From: Natronosporangium hydrolyticum | Lineage (GTDB): Bacteria; Actinomycetota; Actinomycetes; Mycobacteriales; Micromonosporaceae | NCBI RefSeq assembly: GCF_016925615.1 | Contig: NZ_CP070499.1 | Coordinates: 3,472,001 to 3,536,000, forward strand | Length of the DNA stretch: 64,000 nucleotides | Direction: 5' to 3' | Shown here: positions 1 through 9,360 of the stretch, in pieces | How the letters are laid out: every line of letters begins with the position of its first letter | How positions within the stretch are numbered: the first letter of the stretch is position 1 | The notes under the pieces: generated by a model | Told to the model about the DNA's origin: nothing | Database searches by the model: none | Seen by the model: only the letters and a program-made list of their open reading frames with translations | Translations under genes and position numbers: made by a program

Positions 1-543
1 CGGCGCGCCGCAGCAATGATCGACGAGGTGGGCCCCACTCACGTCAGCCTCCGGGCACTGGCCCGCCGCGCCGGGGTGTCCCACGCCGCCCCGGCTCATC
101 ACTTCGGCGACAAGCGAGGGCTGCTCACCGCCGTCGCCGCCGAGGGGTTCACGCTGCTGGCCGACCGACTAACCGCGGTGCTCGCGGACACCGGCGAATT
201 GCTCGAGGTGGGGGTGGCGTACGTCGAGTTCGCGGTGACCCACCGGGCCCACTTCGAGGTGATGTTCCGGCCCGACCTCTACGACCCCACCGCGCCAGAA
301 CTCCTGGCGGCCCGTAGCCAGAGCACCCACGCGCTCGCCGCAGCGGTCGGGACCCTCCCGGAGGCTCCGAGCGGCACCACCGGCCGCACCGAGGAGTTGG
401 CCGCCTGGTCGCTGGTGCACGGCTTCGCCAACCTCTGGCTCACCGGCGCCTTCCCGCCAGATCTCGGCGACGACCCGGCCTCGGCCGCCCGGCAGGTGGC
501 CCGTGTCCTCTTCGCCCCATCGACAGCCGACCACTTCCACTGA
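1..543 (+). CDS. TetR/AcrR-family regulator, 5' end outside window
   Basis: This is the C-terminal part of a TetR-type transcriptional repressor. The reading frame is open to base 1, and the five codons before the first ATG (base 16) read RRAAA, which looks like the end of HTH helix 1. The real start is therefore probably upstream of the window. The visible HTH reads VSLRALARRAGVSHAAPAHH, with the recognition helix followed by the usual F-G-D-K-R-G-L-L turn. The rest is an alpha-helical ligand domain of the WHG/TetR_C_33 kind. It converges on the MMPL transporter gene with about 60 bp between them. The ligand is not predictable, and control of the neighbouring transporter is possible but unproven. 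Confidence 0.85.
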   Translation, partial: RRAAAMIDEVGPTHVSLRALARRAGVSHAAPAHHFGDKRGLLTAVAAEGFTLLADRLTAVLADTGELLEVGVAYVEFAVTHRAHFEVMFRPDLYDPTAPELLAARSQSTHALAAAVGTLPEAPSGTTGRTEELAAWSLVHGFANLWLTGAFPPDLGDDPASAARQVARVLFAPSTADHFH

Positions 544-602
544 ACCGCGCTGACCGGAACTCCCCGGCGAGCGGATCCCGGCAACCGCAACCCGCCGGTC
601 CG

Positions 603-2717
603 CTAGCAGCTCTCTCGGGCTGGGTTTCCGGGCCACCACGATGCGCGGCCCAGCTCCAACAGCAGGGCCGGCGTCAACAACGACCGGACCAGGAAGGTGT
701 CGATCAGGACCCCGACCGCAACGATGAACCCGAGCTGGACGGTCAGGACCACCGGGATCACCCCGAGCAGGGTGAACGCGGCCGCCAGAATCAACCCCGC
801 GCACGTGATCACCGCACCGGTACTGGTCAGCGCTCGGAGCACCCCGGCCCGGTGCCCATGCCGGGCCACCTCCTCCCGGGCTCGACTGACCAGGAAGATG
901 TTGTAGTCGATCCCGAGCGCCACCAGGAACACGAAGCCGAGCAACACCGCCTGGTTGTCGAAGCCCGGTAGCCCCAGGACCCGGTCGAACAACAGCCAGG
1001 CGAGTCCGAACGCTGAGGCATTGGACAGGATGACCGTACCCAGCAACAGCGCGGGTGCCACGATCGCCCGCAACAGCACGATCAGCACCAGCAGGATCAG
1101 TCCAAGCACCAGCGGAATCACCCGGCGGACATCGCGGGCGGTCGCCGCATCCGTGTCCACGCTGGTGGCGGTCTCACCGCCGACTAGCGCGACGCCATCG
1201 ACCCGATCCGCCAGCGCTGCCCGCATCGCCCCAACAGTGGCTTCGGCCGCCGCACTCTCGGGCGGATCTGCCAGCACCACCGGCAGGTGCTCCCAAGGAC
1301 CGTACCGGGTGGGTTCTCCCACCTCGGCGACCCCGGCGACGCCGGCTAGCAGCTCCGCCACCTGCTCGCTCGCCCCGGCCGCGACCACCACATCGGCCGG
1401 CAACGACGAACCGCCCGGGTAATGCTCCGCCAGCACCTGCTGACCGGCGATCGCCGGGGGGTCATGGGTGAAGGTATCGGACATCGGCACGCCGACCCGG
1501 GCGCCCAGCAACCCGGCCGACATCGCCACCAGCACCAGTGCGGTCACCACCCACACCGGCCGTGGGCCCCGACCGACCAGTTGGGCCACCCGGTGCCACA
1601 CCGATCGGGGCTCCTCGACTGAGGGTGGCTCATCCACCGATGGCTGCGCTGCCGGCGATGGTGTGTAGCGGGGCACCCGCGGCCAGAAGACCCACCGGCC
1701 GAGCAACGCCAGCATCGCCGGGAACAGGGTAAGCATCACCAGCATGGTCACCACGATGCCGGCCGCCCCGACCGGGCCGATGCTCCGATTGGTGGTCATC
1801 TCGGCCAGCAGCAGGCAGAGCATGGCCAACACCACAGTGCCGCCCGACGCAAGCAGCGCCGGCCCGCTGCGCCGGACCGCGGCGAGCACCGCTTCGTAGC
1901 GGTCGGCGTGCCGCCGGAGCTCCTCCCGGTAGCGGGCGGTCAGCAGCAACGCATAGTCGGTGCCCGCGCCGAAGACCAGGGCGGTCAGAATCCCCTGAGT
2001 CATGCCGCTGATGGTCAGGTCGAGCCAGACCACCAGCAAGTAGACGACGCCCTGGGCGGCGGCCACCGCCACCAGGATGCCGACCAGCGGCACCAGCCAC
2101 AGCACCGGACTGCGATAACTGATCAGCAGCAGCAGCGCGACCGCGGCCACCGTGGCCAGCACCTGAGTCAGCTCGACGTCGAGAAACGCGCGGGCGCTGT
2201 CGACCACGAACCCGGCCGGTCCGGTGACGTAGACCGCGAGGCCGGCCGGCAGGTCCGTCTCGGCGAGCTCCCGGAGCTGCTGCGCGCCCCGGTAGCCGGC
2301 GTCCTCGTCGTCGAAGTCGACCACGATGAGGACCGCTTCACCGTCCGGGGTGGGCACCGGCTCCCCGACCACGCCGACCGTCTCGGCAGCGAACAGCTCC
2401 TGCTGCTCTGCCACCACTGCCTGGTCGCGCCCGCTCAGGCCGCCGGCGCGGTGGTACACCACCACCGCCGGCAGCCCGGTGTCAGCTCCGTACTCCGCGA
2501 GCAGCTCGCGCACCTGCGACGACTCGGCGTCGTGTGGCGCGTAGGCGGCGGTGTCGTTGACCTGCTCGCCGGCGAGCTGTCCGGCCAGCGGCCCCACGGC
2601 GGCCAGCACCACCAGCCAACCGCCCAGGATCGCCCAGGTGCTCCACCGTAGAGCAGGTCTGGAGGTCCGCGCGCTACGCACGATGACACTCTGCCTAACC
2701 GCTGTCCGCACCGGCAT
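603..2717 (-). CDS. MMPL/RND-family membrane transporter
   Basis: A 704-residue integral membrane protein of the MMPL (RND-superfamily) type, which in actinobacteria exports lipids or drugs. Both halves show the family layout: one N-terminal membrane segment (about residues 25-50), a large extracytoplasmic loop, then a block of five hydrophobic helices. The first block contains the conserved F-G-A-G-T-D-Y motif and the second contains V-A-L-G-I-D-Y-N. The chosen ATG is preceded by GGTGAG. It lies 53 bp downstream of a response-regulator gene on the same strand, so kinase, regulator and transporter probably form one transcript and the two-component system may control export. The substrate is unknown. 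Confidence 0.9.
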   Translation of the reverse strand: MPVRTAVRQSVIVRSARTSRPALRWSTWAILGGWLVVLAAVGPLAGQLAGEQVNDTAAYAPHDAESSQVRELLAEYGADTGLPAVVVYHRAGGLSGRDQAVVAEQQELFAAETVGVVGEPVPTPDGEAVLIVVDFDDEDAGYRGAQQLRELAETDLPAGLAVYVTGPAGFVVDSARAFLDVELTQVLATVAAVALLLLISYRSPVLWLVPLVGILVAVAAAQGVVYLLVVWLDLTISGMTQGILTALVFGAGTDYALLLTARYREELRRHADRYEAVLAAVRRSGPALLASGGTVVLAMLCLLLAEMTTNRSIGPVGAAGIVVTMLVMLTLFPAMLALLGRWVFWPRVPRYTPSPAAQPSVDEPPSVEEPRSVWHRVAQLVGRGPRPVWVVTALVLVAMSAGLLGARVGVPMSDTFTHDPPAIAGQQVLAEHYPGGSSLPADVVVAAGASEQVAELLAGVAGVAEVGEPTRYGPWEHLPVVLADPPESAAAEATVGAMRAALADRVDGVALVGGETATSVDTDAATARDVRRVIPLVLGLILLVLIVLLRAIVAPALLLGTVILSNASAFGLAWLLFDRVLGLPGFDNQAVLLGFVFLVALGIDYNIFLVSRAREEVARHGHRAGVLRALTSTGAVITCAGLILAAAFTLLGVIPVVLTVQLGFIVAVGVLIDTFLVRSLLTPALLLELGRASWWPGNPARESC

Positions 2718-2770
2718 CCGCTCACCGACGACGATTGCGACTACGTCCGCTGCTGTACTTGGCCGGGCAG

Positions 2771-3439
2771 CTACGTCGAGGAACGTACCAACCCGGACTG
2801 GTAGGCGAAGACCACCAGTTGGGCACGGTCACGGGCGGCCACCTTGGACATCGCGCGGCCGACGTGCGTGCGCACCGTCGCCGGGCTCAGCACCAATCGC
2901 GCGGCGATCTCCTCGTTGGTCAGCCCTTGCGCCACCAGCGAGACGACCTCTTGCTCCCGCGGGGTGAGGTTCGCCGCCTCGGGAGACGCCGCTGCTGACG
3001 GCCCGTCGACGGCGGAGGCGACGAAGGTCTCGACCAGTCGACGAGTAGCCGACGGGGCGAGGACCGCCTCGCCCTCCGCCGCCACTCGCACGGCTCGGAG
3101 CAGCTCGGCCGGGTCCGCGTCCTTCAACAAGAAGCCAGCGGCTCCCAGCCGCAGCGCCTCGTACAGGTATTCGTCGAGGTCGAAGGTGGTCAACACCACC
3201 ACCCGCACCCCCGCCAGCCCGGGGTCGGCCGCGACCTGCCGCAGCACCGCCAGACCGTCCAGCCCGGGCATCCGGACATCCAGCAGGAGTACGGTCGGAG
3301 CGTGGCGCCGGAGCATCGCCAGGGCGGCGTGCCCGTCGGCCGCCTCGCCCACCACCACGATGTCCGGTTCGGAGTCCAGCACCATCCGCACCCCGCCGCG
3401 CAGCAGCGGCTGGTCGTCGGCGATGACCACAGAGATCAC
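2771..3439 (-). CDS. NarL/LuxR-family response regulator
   Basis: A 222-residue two-component response regulator. An N-terminal receiver domain (about 1-120) carries the acidic pair D8-D9, the phospho-acceptor D54 in LLLDVRMPG and the conserved K in FLLKDA. A C-terminal LuxR-type HTH (about 155-215) reads LTPREQEVVSLVAQGLTNEE with a recognition helix S-P-A-T-V-R-T-H. Its ATG overlaps the stop codon of the upstream histidine-kinase gene (ATGA), which indicates translational coupling and a cognate pair. The MMPL gene follows and is its likeliest visible target. Confidence 0.95.
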   Translation of the reverse strand: MISVVIADDQPLLRGGVRMVLDSEPDIVVVGEAADGHAALAMLRRHAPTVLLLDVRMPGLDGLAVLRQVAADPGLAGVRVVVLTTFDLDEYLYEALRLGAAGFLLKDADPAELLRAVRVAAEGEAVLAPSATRRLVETFVASAVDGPSAAASPEAANLTPREQEVVSLVAQGLTNEEIAARLVLSPATVRTHVGRAMSKVAARDRAQLVVFAYQSGLVRSST

Positions 3440-4557
3440 GACTGCACCGGGATCGGAAGCCGCGCCCGCACCACGAACCCTCCTTCAGATCGAGGAGTCG
3501 CGGTCAGCGCGCCTCCGACCGCGCTGGCCCGTTCCCGCATCCCCGCGATGCCGTGCCCGCCGGTAGGCGCCGGCGCTGCCGCCGCCGCGCCCGCAGGGTT
3601 CCCGACTCCCTCGTCGACCACTTCGACCAGCAAGCTGTCCGAAGCGAAATTCAATCGTACGGTAGCGGCACCGACACCAGCGTGCCGCAACACATTGGTC
3701 AACGACTCCTGCAGGATCCGGTACGCGGCATGGTCCACCCCGGGCGGGAGCTGACGCGGTGCCCCGTCCCGGCATACCGCCACCGCCAACCCGCAGCGCG
3801 CCACCAGGGTGTCGAGCTGGGCCAGCCCTGGCCGCTGATCCGGCGGCTCCCGCAGATAGCCGAGCGTTCCTCGCAGATCCGCCAGGGCATCGCCGCTGGT
3901 CTGCCGGATCGCCTCCAGCGACCGCCGGGCAGCCGATGGGTCCCGGTCGAGCACATGCAGGGCGCCGCCGGACTGCATGCTGATGGCCGCGAGGCCGTGC
4001 GCCACCACGTCGTGCACCTCCCGGGCCACCCGGAGCCGGACCTCGTACGCTCGCCGGGCCAACTCCTCGCTCCGCTCGCGTTGCTCCTGCTCCTGCTGGA
4101 GCCGCACGATCAGGCCTCCCAGCAGCGGCGTGATCAGCGTGACGCTCCACACCGCGACATAGGTGACGACGTCCTCGGCCGAGACCGGCCGCTCGACCAC
4201 GACGACGGTGGTGAGCACCGCCACCATCGCGGCCAGGAAGAGGCCACCGGCGCAATGCCGGGTCGTGCGTACCGCGACCGAATACATCACCGGCACCGCC
4301 AGCAGCAGCACCGGCCCGTACGCGTACCCGCCGATCAGGTAACCGACGAGGGCGACGTGGACTGCCGCGAACGCCAGCACCGGGCGTCGGCGCCAGAGCA
4401 CCAGCGCTGCGCAGGCCAGGCCGATGGCGGCCCACCCCAGCGGGTCGAGCGGTTCCCGCGCCGGCTGGTTGGCCTCCGCCAGGCCACTGCCGATGACGAC
4501 CAGCGCTCCACAGCCCACTGCCAGCGCAAGATCACCGAGAGTGGAGCGGAGTGTCAT
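3436..4557 (-). CDS. Two-component sensor histidine kinase (HisKA_3 type)
   Basis: A 373-residue membrane histidine kinase of the NarX/DesK-like HPK7 group. The first 150 residues form a set of hydrophobic helices with no large periplasmic sensor, so it probably senses a membrane-linked signal. The dimerisation/phospho-acceptor helix reads REVHDVVAHGLAAISMQ with His182. The C-terminal ATPase domain shows an N-box (E-S-L-T-N-V-L-R-H), a G1 box (V-V-D-E-G-V-G) and a G2 box (G-H-G-I-A-G-M-R-E-R). It is translationally coupled to the response regulator, and the malate synthase gene ends 60 bp upstream on the same strand. Confidence 0.94.
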   Translation of the reverse strand: MTLRSTLGDLALAVGCGALVVIGSGLAEANQPAREPLDPLGWAAIGLACAALVLWRRRPVLAFAAVHVALVGYLIGGYAYGPVLLLAVPVMYSVAVRTTRHCAGGLFLAAMVAVLTTVVVVERPVSAEDVVTYVAVWSVTLITPLLGGLIVRLQQEQEQRERSEELARRAYEVRLRVAREVHDVVAHGLAAISMQSGGALHVLDRDPSAARRSLEAIRQTSGDALADLRGTLGYLREPPDQRPGLAQLDTLVARCGLAVAVCRDGAPRQLPPGVDHAAYRILQESLTNVLRHAGVGAATVRLNFASDSLLVEVVDEGVGNPAGAAAAAPAPTGGHGIAGMRERASAVGGALTATPRSEGGFVVRARLPIPVQS

Positions 4558-4617
4558 CGCTCGACGCTACCGTGACAGCCGACCATTCCTACCGTGCCGA
4601 CTGACCGCAGCGGCCGG

Positions 4618-6222
4618 TCAGCGCAGCTGGTCGTACGCCGGAAGGGTGAGGAACTCCTCGTAGTGCTCGGCGAGTGCCACCTGCCGGAACAACGCCGCCG
4701 CCTGGGCGAACCCGGCGGCGTCGAACGACTCGCCGGCCGCGTCCGCGATCGCCGCCAGCTCCTCCTCGATCAGGTCGTTGACGAGATGGCCGGTGACCGT
4801 CCGCCCGTCGGCGAGGCGGATGTCATTGTGCACCCACTGCCACACCTGCGATCGCGAGATCTCGGCGGTCGCGGCGTCCTCCATCAGGTTGTAGATCGCG
4901 ACCGCACCGTTGCCGCCCAGCCAGGCGGCGAGATACTGCAGGCCGACGCTGATGTTGTTGCGCAGCCCGGCCTCGGTGATCTCGCCCGGGGTGGCGGCGA
5001 CGTCGAGCAGCTCGGCGGCGCTGACCGAGACGTCGTCGCGTAGCCGGTCCAGCTGGTTCGGCCGGTCGCCGAGCACCGCGTCGAACTCCTCCCGGCAGAT
5101 CGGCACCAGGTCCGGGTGGGCAACCCAGGAGCCGTCGAAGCCGTCGCCCGCCTCCCGCCGCTTGTCCTGCCGCACCTTCGCCAGCGCCTGCTCGTTGACG
5201 GCCGGGTCGCGGCGGCTCGGGATGAAGGCCGCCATGCCGCCGATCGCGTGGGCGCCGCGGCGGTGGCAGGTGCTCACCAGCAGTTCGGTGTAGGCCCGCA
5301 TGAACGGCGCGGTCATGGTCACGGTGTTGCGCTCGGGCAACACGAAGTCACGGCCGCGGGTCCGGAAGGTCTTGATGACGCTGAAAAGATAGTCCCACCG
5401 GCCGGCGTTCAGCCCGGCCGAGTGCTCGCGAAGCTCGTAGAGGATCTCCTCCATGCAGAAGGCGGCCGGGATCGTCTCGATCAGCACGGTCGCCCGGATG
5501 GTGCCCCGCGGGATGCCCACGAGCTCCTGGGCCCGGACGAAGACCTCGTTCCAGAGCCGGGCCTCCAGGTGATGCTGCAGCTTCGGAAGGTAGAAGTACG
5601 GCCCGGCGCCGCGATCGAGCTGTCGCCTGGCACAGTGGAAGAAGTAGAGTCCGAAATCGAACAGGCTGGCCGAGATCGGCTCCCCGTCGACCAGGAGGTG
5701 CTTCTCGGGCAGGTGCCAGCCGCGCGGTCGCACCACGATCGTCGCCAGCTCGTCAGCGGGGCGCAGCGCGTACTCCTTGCCCTTCTCGTCGCGGAAGTCG
5801 ATCCGCCGATCCAGCGCGTCCATCAGGTTGAGCTGGCCGCCGACCTGATTCTCCCACAGTGGAGCGTTGGCGTCTTCGAAGTCGGCCAGCCACACCTTCG
5901 CCCCACTGTTCAGGGCGTTGATAGTCATCTTGCGGTCGGTCGGCCCGGTGATCTCGACCCGCCGGTCGACCAGCCCGGGGGCCGGCTCCGCCACCCGCCA
6001 GTCCGGGTCCTGCCGAACCGACTCGGTCTCGGGCAAGAACTCCAGCGGGCTGCCGGCGTCCAACTCCGTCTGCCGGCGAGCGCGGGCCGCGAGCAGGTCG
6101 CCCCGGTCGGCGGCGAACCGGCGCTGTAGGTCGGCGAGGAACTCTAGCGCCTCGACGCTGAGCACCTCTTCGTACCGCTCATGGATCGGACCGAGCACCT
6201 CGACGCCCTCAGGCAACTGCAT
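4618..6222 (-). CDS. aceB: Malate synthase A
   Basis: A 534-residue malate synthase of the A type, which condenses glyoxylate with acetyl-CoA to malate in the second glyoxylate-shunt step. The family signature is visible in [17 protein letters not shown]. Other family segments include [12 protein letters not shown] and [11 protein letters not shown]. Length fits type A (about 530) and not the longer type G. The gene lies downstream of the RamB-like regulator on the same strand, with a perfect 14-bp palindrome 20 bp upstream of its ATG. The same half-sites lie upstream of the isocitrate lyase gene, so the two shunt enzymes are probably controlled together although they are in different transcripts. 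Confidence 0.97.
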   Translation of the reverse strand: MQLPEGVEVLGPIHERYEEVLSVEALEFLADLQRRFAADRGDLLAARARRQTELDAGSPLEFLPETESVRQDPDWRVAEPAPGLVDRRVEITGPTDRKMTINALNSGAKVWLADFEDANAPLWENQVGGQLNLMDALDRRIDFRDEKGKEYALRPADELATIVVRPRGWHLPEKHLLVDGEPISASLFDFGLYFFHCARRQLDRGAGPYFYLPKLQHHLEARLWNEVFVRAQELVGIPRGTIRATVLIETIPAAFCMEEILYELREHSAGLNAGRWDYLFSVIKTFRTRGRDFVLPERNTVTMTAPFMRAYTELLVSTCHRRGAHAIGGMAAFIPSRRDPAVNEQALAKVRQDKRREAGDGFDGSWVAHPDLVPICREEFDAVLGDRPNQLDRLRDDVSVSAAELLDVAATPGEITEAGLRNNISVGLQYLAAWLGGNGAVAIYNLMEDAATAEISRSQVWQWVHNDIRLADGRTVTGHLVNDLIEEELAAIADAAGESFDAAGFAQAAALFRQVALAEHYEEFLTLPAYDQLR

Positions 6223-6242
6223 GCGCTACGCACCCCTCGTAG

Positions 6243-6256
6243 TTACTGGCCAGTAA
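6243..6256. promoter_or_regulatory. Candidate glyoxylate-gene operator upstream of aceB
   Basis: TTACTGGCCAGTAA is a perfect 14-bp palindrome in the 60-bp gap between the RamB-like gene and aceB. The same TTACT-N4-AGTAA frame occurs at 7798-7811 upstream of aceA. The repeated occurrence before both shunt enzymes argues for a shared regulator site, most simply for the adjacent RamB-like protein. This is inferred from sequence only. Confidence 0.6.
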
Positions 6257-6282
6257 GTTAAGTTCTGAGCGTACCGGACGAG

Positions 6283-7758
6283 TCAAGAATCGAGGGCGTG
6301 ACGTTCCAGGAACGCGTAGACCTCGGTGTCGTCCACCCCAGGGAAACTGCCCGGCGGCAGCGTCGCCAACACATGCGATGGCGCCCGCGCCGACGGCCAG
6401 CTCATCCCCTCCCACCGACGGGTCAGCTCCGCCGGCGGGCGACGGCAACAAGCCGGGTCCGGGCAACGCGACCGGGCCCGGGCGGCGCTCTCCTGCCCCC
6501 GGAACCACTGCGACTCCAGGTACGGCACCCCCAGGGTGATCGCGAAGTCCCGCTCCCGCCCAGGATCGACGTGGGCGATACAGAAGTGGGTGCCGTCTGG
6601 GGCATCGGTGTACTGGTAATACATCGAGTAGCGATCACCGGCGCCGAAGACCCGGCGCCCCGCCCACTGTCGACACATCCGCTGCCCCTCGATCGCGCCC
6701 AGCGGATCGACCGGGAAGGCGAGCCCGTCGTTCTCGTACGCCTTGTAGATGATGCCCCGCTCGTCGCAGCGGATAAAGTGGCAGACGATCCCCAGGTGCT
6801 CGGTGATCAGGTTGGTGAAGCGGTGGCACGCCATCTCGTAGGAGACCGCGAACCGGTCACGGAGATCCTCCACCGCGATGTCCCGGCGCTGCTTCGCCTC
6901 CCGCAGGAACGCCACCGCGGCCTGCTCTGGCACCAGCACCGCGGCGGCGAAGTAGTTCGCCTCCACCCGTTGCTGGAGGAATTCGAAGTAGCTGCGCGGT
7001 GGGGCGTGCCCCAACACCACATGCCCCAACGTCTGCAACACGATGGTCGGGGCGGTGTGCATCCCCATCGGCTCCCGGCGGACATAGATCCGCTGATGCC
7101 GCAGGTCGGCGATGGACCGCGCCGACCAGGGTAGGTCCGCCGCGTAGTGCAGGCTGAAGCCGTGCTGCGCCAGGATGCCCCGCAGCATCGCCTGCGAGAG
7201 CGCACCGTCACGGTGGCCGACCGGGGTGAGCGTCTTCGCAGCCGCCTGCTCGATCTCCGGGAAGTAGTTGGCGCGCTCGCGCATGATCCGCCGGAGCTGG
7301 GTGTTGGCCCGCCGGGCCTCCTCCGGGGTGGCCACCCGCATCGCGTCCCGGCGGCGAAGCTCGCCGTAGAGCGCGACGATGTGCTCCAACACGTCGGTGC
7401 CGACCCGCTTCGAGATTTTCAACGCCGGCAGGTCCACCTCGGCGAGCGACGGGTCCTGCGCAGCGTTGGCGATCGCGATCTCCAACTGGGCCCGCCGGTT
7501 GGGCGGTTCCCGCTCCAACAACTGCTCGGTGCTGACCCCGAGCCCTCGGGCAAGCGCTTGCAGCAGCGAAAGCTTCGGCTCGCGCCGGCCATTCTCCAGC
7601 GCGGAGAGTGCGGACGGCGCCCGGCCGACCCGCTGACCGAGCTCCGCCAGCGTCAGCCCTCGCGCTAGCCGGTAGTGCCGTAGCCGCTGCCCGAATGTGG
7701 CCAGGTCGATCTCACCCGCCCCGCCGGCCTCCGCAGAACCCTCGGTCACCTCTGCCAC
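6283..7758 (-). CDS. ramB: RamB-like acetate/glyoxylate regulator (XRE HTH plus short-chain fatty-acid-regulator domains)
   Basis: A 491-residue regulator matching the RamB/ScfR architecture. An XRE-type HTH occupies about residues 22-80 (LTLAELGQRVGRAPSALSAL). A middle IrrE/ImmA-like domain and a C-terminal short-chain fatty-acid-regulator domain with cysteines near 425-435 follow. In corynebacteria and mycobacteria RamB controls aceA and aceB, and this gene sits directly between those two. The middle domain has G-H-V-V-L-G-H at 245-251 in place of the HExxH zinc-protease motif, so the glutamate is missing and protease activity is unlikely. It is transcribed divergently from aceA across a shared operator region and precedes aceB. 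Confidence 0.9.
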   Translation of the reverse strand: MAEVTEGSAEAGGAGEIDLATFGQRLRHYRLARGLTLAELGQRVGRAPSALSALENGRREPKLSLLQALARGLGVSTEQLLEREPPNRRAQLEIAIANAAQDPSLAEVDLPALKISKRVGTDVLEHIVALYGELRRRDAMRVATPEEARRANTQLRRIMRERANYFPEIEQAAAKTLTPVGHRDGALSQAMLRGILAQHGFSLHYAADLPWSARSIADLRHQRIYVRREPMGMHTAPTIVLQTLGHVVLGHAPPRSYFEFLQQRVEANYFAAAVLVPEQAAVAFLREAKQRRDIAVEDLRDRFAVSYEMACHRFTNLITEHLGIVCHFIRCDERGIIYKAYENDGLAFPVDPLGAIEGQRMCRQWAGRRVFGAGDRYSMYYQYTDAPDGTHFCIAHVDPGRERDFAITLGVPYLESQWFRGQESAARARSRCPDPACCRRPPAELTRRWEGMSWPSARAPSHVLATLPPGSFPGVDDTEVYAFLERHALDS

Positions 7759-7797
7759 CTGTTCACCATAGCGAAAGAACTAGCGATTTTCACCGGC

Positions 7798-7811
7798 TTA
7801 CTGGGTAGTAA
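7798..7811. promoter_or_regulatory. Candidate glyoxylate-gene operator upstream of aceA
   Basis: TTACTGGGTAGTAA has perfect 5-bp arms (TTACT/AGTAA) around a 4-bp centre, matching the site before aceB. The overlapping CTGGGT-AGTA-ACCCAG is a second perfect inverted repeat at 7801-7816. It lies between the divergent ramB-like and aceA starts, about 90 bp before aceA and 40 bp before the regulator, so it could serve both promoters. Confidence 0.6.
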
Positions 7812-7900
7812 CCCAGCAACCAACGGGTAATTCTCGCAGTATTGCAGAACGCGTTGCGGCCGGCGGGACCGCCGTGACCGCGGATCGGGAGGTACGAGTC

Positions 7901-9202
7901 ATGACTGTTGCCACGAATGCGCCGGTCGACAGCCGGCAGCAGGCGATCGATGCGCTGCAGGCCGACTGGCGGGACAACCCACGCTGGGCGGGCGTGACCC
8001 GCACCTACTCCGCCGAGGACGTGGTCCGTCTTCGGGGCAGCATCCAGGAAGAACACACACTTGCCCGGCTCGGCGCGGAGCGCCTCTGGCGGCTGCTGCA
8101 CGAGGAGGACTTCGTCCCGGCGCTCGGCGCGCTCTCCGGCGGGCAAGCGGTCCAGCAGATCCGGGCCGGGTTGAAGGCGATCTACGTCTCCGGCTGGCAG
8201 GTCGCCGCCGACGCCAACCAGGCCGGCCACACCTACCCCGACCAGAGCCTGTACCCGGCCAACTCAGTCCCGCAGCTGGTCCGCCGGATCAACAACGCAC
8301 TGCTTCGGGCCGACGAGATCTGTTGGGCCGAAGGGCTCGACCAGTCGCCGTACTGGCTGGCCCCGGTGATCGCCGACGCCGAGGCCGGCTTCGGCGGAGT
8401 CCTGAACGCCTTCGAGCTGATGAAGGGCATGATCGCCGCCGGCGCGGCGGGCGTGCACTGGGAAGATCAGCTCGCCAGCGAGAAGAAGTGCGGCCACCTG
8501 GGCGGCAAGGTGCTGATCCCGACTGAGGCCCACGTCAAGACGCTCACCGCGGCCCGGCTCGCCGCCGACGTGGCCGGCGTGCCCACCGTGGTCGTCGCCC
8601 GCACCGACGCCGAATCCGCTTCACTGATCACCAGCGACGTCGACGAACGGGATCAGCAGTTCCTGACCGGCGAACGCACCAGCGAAGGTTTCTACCGGGT
8701 CCGCAACGGGCTGTCCGCCTGCATCGCCCGCGGGCTGGCGTACGCCCCGTACGCGGATCTGCTGTGGATGGAGACCTCCACACCGGATCTCGACACCGCC
8801 CGGGCGTTCGCGGAGGCGATCCGGGCGCAATACCCGGACCAGTTGCTGGCCTACAACTGCTCGCCGTCGTTCAACTGGCGCAAGCACCTCGACGACGACA
8901 CGATCGCCAAGTTCCAGCGGGAGCTGGGGCAGCTCGGCTACGCCTTCCAATTCATCACCCTGGCCGGGTTCCACTCGCTCAACCACGGCATGTTCACGCT
9001 CGCCCACGACTACGCCGACACTGGCATGAGCGCCTATGTGGCCCTGCAACAGGCCGAGTTCGCCGCCGAGCCGCTCGGCTACACCGCCACCCGCCACCAG
9101 CGGGAGGTCGGCACCGGCTACTTCGACCTGGTGGCCACCGCGGTGGCGCCCACCGCCACCACTGTCGCGTTGTCCGGGTCCACTGAACACGCCCAGTTCT
9201 AG
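7901..9202 (+). CDS. aceA: Isocitrate lyase
   Basis: A 433-residue isocitrate lyase that cleaves isocitrate to glyoxylate and succinate, the first committed step of the glyoxylate shunt. The catalytic cysteine signature K-K-C-G-H is at residues 195-199, followed by [16 protein letters not shown]. The metal- and substrate-binding segments [10 protein letters not shown] and RTDAES are also present. The ATG at 7901 is chosen because GGGAGG lies 8 bp upstream; an in-frame GTG at 7874 has no such site. It is divergent from the RamB-like gene and is followed by a strong hairpin. Confidence 0.97.
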   Translation: MTVATNAPVDSRQQAIDALQADWRDNPRWAGVTRTYSAEDVVRLRGSIQEEHTLARLGAERLWRLLHEEDFVPALGALSGGQAVQQIRAGLKAIYVSGWQVAADANQAGHTYPDQSLYPANSVPQLVRRINNALLRADEICWAEGLDQSPYWLAPVIADAEAGFGGVLNAFELMKGMIAAGAAGVHWEDQLASEKKCGHLGGKVLIPTEAHVKTLTAARLAADVAGVPTVVVARTDAESASLITSDVDERDQQFLTGERTSEGFYRVRNGLSACIARGLAYAPYADLLWMETSTPDLDTARAFAEAIRAQYPDQLLAYNCSPSFNWRKHLDDDTIAKFQRELGQLGYAFQFITLAGFHSLNHGMFTLAHDYADTGMSAYVALQQAEFAAEPLGYTATRHQREVGTGYFDLVATAVAPTATTVALSGSTEHAQF

Positions 9203-9260
9203 CCCGCTCGCACCGCTCGCGTCTGCACCGCCGCTGCCGCGGTCGCGGTCGCGCCGCCAC

Positions 9261-9299
9261 GGTCGGGGAGCTGCCGCGGCACCAGGCAGCTCCCCGACC
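9261..9299 (+). terminator. Hairpin terminator after aceA
   Basis: Perfect 15-bp arms (GGTCGGGGAGCTGCC and its complement) enclose a 9-nt loop, 58 bp after the aceA stop codon. There is no U-tract, as is common for actinobacterial terminators. Confidence 0.7.
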
Positions 9300-9360
9300 C
9301 GCGACTTGCCCGGCCCGGATATGGTGAGGCCACCATGTTCCGAGCCGAGGCTGGTTGGCG

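Noticed and set aside
5116-6129. Plus-strand open frame of 337 codons opposite malate synthase
   Set aside because: A shadow of the malate synthase gene, with no recognisable protein features.
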